DNA from: Dyella sp. SG609
GTDB taxonomy: Bacteria > Pseudomonadota > Gammaproteobacteria > Xanthomonadales > Rhodanobacteraceae
NCBI RefSeq assembly: GCF_012275375.1
Contig: NZ_JAAZQJ010000003.1
Coordinates: forward strand, 434,001 to 498,000
Direction of reading: 5' to 3'
DNA length: 64,000 nucleotides
Part shown: positions 60,698 to 64,000 of the stretch, piece after piece
Position numbering within the stretch: position 1 is the stretch's first letter
Layout: each line of letters starts with the position of its first letter
The notes under the pieces: generated by a model
Database searches by the model: none
What the model saw: the letters and a program-made list of their open reading frames with translations, nothing else
Told to the model about the DNA's origin: nothing
Translations under genes and position numbers: made by a program

Positions 60698-63328
60698 ATG
60701 AGCAGTCTGAATCACTCGCGGAGCATCACCAACAAGCTGTATCGCAAGGCTCTTCTGCCGGCCGCCGTTTCGCTGGCGATGCTGGCCGGTTCGGCGCAGG
60801 CCGCCGACAGCTGGGTCGGCACCAAGACCCATCCGGCGATCGACCGCGCCGGCGCCGGCGTTTCCACCCTGTCCACCGCCGGCGGCGCCGCGCAGTGGAC
60901 CATCCGCATGCGCGGCAATCCCACCGTGGACAACGCGCTGGTCACCCCGCTGGAGCAGAGCAAGCCGCTGCACATCGCGGTCAGCCTTAAGCTGCGCAAC
61001 GCCGACCAGCTGCAGCAGTTCCTGCACGAGCTGGCCACGCCGGGCAGCGCGCACTACGGCAAGTACCTCACGCCTGAGCAGTTCAAGGCGGCCTATGCGC
61101 CGACCGAGCAGCAGGTGCAGGCGGTGATCGCGCATCTGCGCGCCGCCGGCTTCGGCAACGTCACCGTGTCGCCGAACAACCTGCTGGTCGAGGCCGACGG
61201 CAATGCCGGCCACGTGCAGGCCGCGTTCCGCACCACCATGAAGACCTTCCAGTTCCGCGGCCGCCAGCGCGTGGCCAACGACGGCGAAGTGCAGGTGCCG
61301 TCCTCGCTCGCCGACACCGTCGAGGCGGTGCTGGGCCTGCAGGACGTCAGCGTCAAGCACACCATGCACCACGTGCTGAAGCAGCTGACCCCGGCCGAGA
61401 TCCACCCGAACGCGACCAGTGCCACCGTCGCCAGCCACAACCCGAAGGACTTCCCGGCGATCTACGACGTCGGCAGCGTGCCGGCAGCGACCAACACCAC
61501 GGTCGGCATCGTCACCTGGGGCGCCACCACCACCACCATCAACGACCTCAACACCTTCACCAGCAACGCCGGCCTGCCGACCACCAACGTGCAGACGGTG
61601 AAAGTGGGCACGGCCGCGCTGTGGGACGACACCGACGGCGACGGCGAGTGGAACCTGGACAGCCAGACCATCGTCGGCACCACCGGCGGCGTGCAGAAGC
61701 TGATCTTCTACACGGCGGCCAACGGCACCAACAACGCCTCGCTGACCGACGCCGGCATCACCGCCGCCTACAACAAGGCCGTGACCGACAACGTGGCCAA
61801 GGTGGTCAACGTGTCGCTGGGCGAAGACGAGACCGCCGCGCACAACGCCGGCACCCAGCAGGCCGACGACAACGTGTTCCAGCAGGCCGTCGCGCAGGGC
61901 CAGACCTTCTCGATCTCCTCCGGCGACGAAGGCGTGTACGAGTCGCAGGGCGGCGTGCTGACCAATTCCTCGGGCACCGTCACGGCCGACCTCACCGCTT
62001 ACTCGGTGAGCGAGCCGGCGGCTTCGCCGTACGTGGTCGCGGTGGGCGGCACCACGCTGTCGACCAACGGCACCACCTGGGCCGGTGAGACGGTGTGGAA
62101 CGAAGGCCTGGCCAACGTCAGCTCCACCGACACGCGCAAGCGCCTGTGGGCCACCGGCGGCGGCGTCAGCTCGTTCGAGACCGCGCCGAGCTGGCAGACC
62201 GCCGCGCTCGGTTCCTCGGTGACCAAGCGCGTGTTGCCCGACGTGGCTTTCGACGCGGCGCAGTCCAGCGGCGCGCAGATCGTCTACCAGGGCAGCACCT
62301 ACGCCATCGGCGGCACCAGCCTGGCTTCGCCGATCTTCGTCGGCGTGTGGGCGCGCCTGCAGTCGAACAACGGCAATGCGCTGCCGTTCCCGACCTCGAA
62401 GTTCTACGGCGACTTCCCGAACCACCCCGAGCTGCTGCATGACGTGACCTCGGGCAACAACGGCTACAGCGGCCACGGCTACAACGCCGCGGCGGGCTGG
62501 GACTACACCACCGGCTTCGGCAGCCTGGACATCTCCAAGGTCAACGCCTTCGCGGCGGCGAACTGGGTCTCCGGCGGCGGCAGCACCGGCGGCACGCCCA
62601 CGGCCAACTTCAGCTTCACCACCAGCGGCCTGGTGGCCAACTTCACCGACAGCTCCACGGATACCGGCGGCACCATTTCGTCGCACGCCTGGACCTTCGG
62701 CGACGGCGGCACCTCCACCGCGACCAGCCCCAGCCACACCTACGCGGCGGCCGGCACCTACACCGTCACCGAGACGGTGACCGACGGCACCAGCGGCAAG
62801 ACCAGCTCGAAGAGCTCGTCGGTCACGGTGTCCAGCGGCGGCGGCGGTTCCAGCCAGCTGCTCGGCAATCCGGGCTTCGAGACCGGCACGGCCTCGCCGT
62901 GGTCGATCAGCTCCGGCGCGCTGTGCAGCAACTCCAGCTGCAGCGGCCAGACCGCCCACGGCGGCACCTGGTTCACCTGGCTGGACGGCTATGGCAGCAG
63001 CCATACCGACACCGTCTCGCAGAGCGTGGCCATCCCGGCCGGCAAGACCTCGGCTTCGCTGACGTTCTACCTGCACGTCGACACCGCCGAGACCACCACC
63101 TCGACCGCGTACGACAAGCTCAACGTGCAGGTGCTCAACAGCAGCGGCACCGTGCTGAAGACGCTGGCGACGTACTCGAACCTCAACAAGGCTTCGGGCT
63201 ACTCGCTGAAGACCTTCGACCTGAGCGCGTACATCGGCCAGACCGTGACCATCAAGTTCACGGGCACCGAGGACAGCTCGCTGCAGACCTCGTTCGTGCT
63301 GGACGACGTCAACCTCAACGTGCAGTGA
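60698..63328 (+). CDS. Secreted sedolisin-family (S53) serine-carboxyl protease with PKD domain
   Basis: An 876-aa preproenzyme. Signal peptide residues 1-35 ([10 protein letters not shown] cut); pro-kumamolisin activation domain (~50-230); S53 catalytic domain (~235-620) with the Glu/Asp pair in [11 protein letters not shown] (~318-325), oxyanion Asp in [10 protein letters not shown] (~410) and catalytic Ser in [11 protein letters not shown] (~540); PKD domain (~635-710; [20 protein letters not shown]); C-terminal domain (~720-876; [16 protein letters not shown]). Resembles xanthomonalisin and relatives, active at acid pH. GGGGAG lies 7 bp before the ATG; the longer upstream frame lacks a signal peptide. 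Ends at a strong terminator. Confidence 0.92.
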   Translation: MSSLNHSRSITNKLYRKALLPAAVSLAMLAGSAQAADSWVGTKTHPAIDRAGAGVSTLSTAGGAAQWTIRMRGNPTVDNALVTPLEQSKPLHIAVSLKLRNADQLQQFLHELATPGSAHYGKYLTPEQFKAAYAPTEQQVQAVIAHLRAAGFGNVTVSPNNLLVEADGNAGHVQAAFRTTMKTFQFRGRQRVANDGEVQVPSSLADTVEAVLGLQDVSVKHTMHHVLKQLTPAEIHPNATSATVASHNPKDFPAIYDVGSVPAATNTTVGIVTWGATTTTINDLNTFTSNAGLPTTNVQTVKVGTAALWDDTDGDGEWNLDSQTIVGTTGGVQKLIFYTAANGTNNASLTDAGITAAYNKAVTDNVAKVVNVSLGEDETAAHNAGTQQADDNVFQQAVAQGQTFSISSGDEGVYESQGGVLTNSSGTVTADLTAYSVSEPAASPYVVAVGGTTLSTNGTTWAGETVWNEGLANVSSTDTRKRLWATGGGVSSFETAPSWQTAALGSSVTKRVLPDVAFDAAQSSGAQIVYQGSTYAIGGTSLASPIFVGVWARLQSNNGNALPFPTSKFYGDFPNHPELLHDVTSGNNGYSGHGYNAAAGWDYTTGFGSLDISKVNAFAAANWVSGGGSTGGTPTANFSFTTSGLVANFTDSSTDTGGTISSHAWTFGDGGTSTATSPSHTYAAAGTYTVTETVTDGTSGKTSSKSSSVTVSSGGGGSSQLLGNPGFETGTASPWSISSGALCSNSSCSGQTAHGGTWFTWLDGYGSSHTDTVSQSVAIPAGKTSASLTFYLHVDTAETTTSTAYDKLNVQVLNSSGTVLKTLATYSNLNKASGYSLKTFDLSAYIGQTVTIKFTGTEDSSLQTSFVLDDVNLNVQ

Positions 63329-63336
63329 GAAAAATG

Positions 63337-63374
63337 AAACGGGCCCGGTCGCAAGACCGGGCCCGTTTCTTTTT
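63337..63374 (+). terminator. Rho-independent terminator after the sedolisin gene
   Basis: AAACGGGCCCGGTC-GCAA-GACCGGGCCCGTTT, a perfect 14-bp stem with a tetraloop, followed by CTTTTT. Confidence 0.93.
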
Positions 63375-63378
63375 CCAC

Positions 63379-63464
63379 GTAGGTTGGGGTGAGCCGGAGG
63401 CCAACCCCAACATCGCGACAATCGTACGTCTGTTGGGGTTCGCCTGCGGCTTACCCCAACCTAC
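63379..63464 (+). repeat. GTAGGTTGGGG palindromic repeat, copy 3
   Basis: GTAGGTTGGGGTGAGCCGGA...CGGCTTACCCCAACCTAC. Same family as 7795 and 52137. It lies directly behind the sedolisin terminator and next to the asparaginase-like gene end. Confidence 0.87.
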
Positions 63465-63472
63465 ATGGATGC

Positions 63473-63958
63473 TTACGCTTCCTCGAAGCGATTGGCGTCG
63501 CGGTTCTTGCGCACCTTGGCCGGGTCCCAGATGCGGCCGTTCATGGCGATGTACACGCCGTCCGGCAGGGTCTGCACCGCGCCCACCGCGCAGCCGATGT
63601 TGAACACCGCGTCCGAGCCCTGGAAGCGCGCCGGATTGAGCGCGCCGGTGAGCACGATCACCTTGCCCTTGATCTGGGCCAGTTCGCGCGCGGTCTCCAC
63701 CATGGTGTCGGTGCCGTGCGTGACCAGCACGTGGCGGTGCGGCTGCGCCTCGATGGCGGAACGCACCAGGGCGCGGTCTTCGGCGCCCATGTGCAGGCTG
63801 TCCTTGCGCAGGATCGGGATCACGTCGAACTGGAAGGCGACGCCGAGCTGGCCGAGGATCTCGCCGATCTGCGGCGCGCCGATCTTGTAGTCCGACTTGT
63901 CGTCGAAATAGATCTTGTCGATGGTGCCGCCGGTGGTGACGATGGTCAGGTGCTGCAT
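63473..63958 (-). CDS. Short asparaginase-domain protein
   Basis: A 161-aa protein equal to the N-terminal domain of type I/II L-asparaginase. It has the first catalytic motif TTGGTIDKIYFDD (residues ~8-20) and the second VTHGTDTMVETA (~79-90), plus KVIVLTGALNPARFQGSDA. Full-length asparaginases have ~330 residues with a second domain that is absent here; short versions exist as a family of their own. Activity is therefore uncertain. Confidence 0.8.
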   Translation of the reverse strand: MQHLTIVTTGGTIDKIYFDDKSDYKIGAPQIGEILGQLGVAFQFDVIPILRKDSLHMGAEDRALVRSAIEAQPHRHVLVTHGTDTMVETARELAQIKGKVIVLTGALNPARFQGSDAVFNIGCAVGAVQTLPDGVYIAMNGRIWDPAKVRKNRDANRFEEA

Positions 63959-63991
63959 GGGGAAAGGCCGTGGTGGAGGAAGGGCATTAGT

Positions 63992-64000
63992 GTAGGTTGG
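63992..64000 (+). repeat. Start of a fourth GTAGGTTGGGG repeat
   Basis: The last bases GTAGGTTGG match the left arm of the repeats at 52137 and 63379. The copy runs off the window. Confidence 0.6.

Overview
The window is a high-GC (roughly two-thirds G+C by eye), densely packed, mostly plus-strand segment of a gammaproteobacterial chromosome. Gene content and order (FleQ-type flagellar regulon, two neighbouring chemotaxis operons, MotC/MotD, a split pnt locus, xanthomonalisin-type protease, many intergenic repeats of the kind common in Xanthomonadales) suggest Lysobacterales/Xanthomonadales, most likely Rhodanobacteraceae (Dyella, Rhodanobacter or Frateuria-like). This placement is inference from recognised families; no phylogeny was computed. 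No rRNA, tRNA, CRISPR array, prophage or insertion-sequence transposase was seen.

Layout. 1-8.6 kb: late flagellar filament genes flgK (cut by the window edge), flgL, two tandem flagellins, fliD, fliS, a fliT-like gene and a PilZ-like protein. 8.9-10.4 kb: the sigma-54 activator fleQ, preceded by a perfect CRP/Clp-type palindrome. 11-29 kb: fliEFGHIJK, a hicB / broken hicA pair on the opposite strand, fliLMNOPQR, flhB, flhA, flhF, fleN (flhG) and fliA. 29-34.5 kb: chemotaxis operon 1 (cheY-cheZ-cheA-motC-motD-cheW). 34.7-36.1 kb, minus strand: a FliK-like protein and a free FlhB C-terminal-like protein. 36.3-46.5 kb: chemotaxis operon 2 (STAS-cheY-cheA / cheW-MCP-cheR-cheD-cheB-MCP-like-STAS). 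46.6-64 kb: housekeeping and accessory genes: a secreted small protein, Nudix hydrolase, EamA transporter, AraC regulator, periplasmic catalase with an ankyrin lipoprotein, 5'-3' exonuclease, nitroreductase, cytidine deaminase, a transhydrogenase locus split by a sigma-factor operon, SufT, a sedolisin protease with PKD domain, and a short asparaginase-like protein.

How it fits together. FleQ with sigma-54 should drive middle genes: GG-N10-GC promoters are visible before fliE and fliL. FliA (sigma-28), encoded at the end of that run, should drive late genes: TAAAG/TCAAG-N11-GCCGATAA-type promoters are visible before the second flagellin, the STAS-cheY-cheA operon and the cheW-MCP operon. FlhF/FleN set flagellar position and number, FleN probably also restrains FleQ, and the che operons control switching through FliM/FliN.

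The most interesting signals beyond routine annotation are: a fliD-start remnant between the two flagellins that records a tandem duplication, with the upstream copy carrying a degraded sigma-28 promoter; a hicA toxin gene with an in-frame amber codon beside an intact hicB inside the flagellar run; paired 19-bp boxes 21 bp apart upstream of the fliL sigma-54 promoter; a three-fold FliM-like acidic motif in the linker of CheA1; a separate FliK-like/FlhB-C-like gene pair; shared C-terminal GE(V/I)ELF tails on CheD and an MCP-like protein; and a mosaic of four intergenic repeat families, including a ~190-bp palindrome and copies that sit inside the fliP-fliQ junction and directly behind flagellar promoters.
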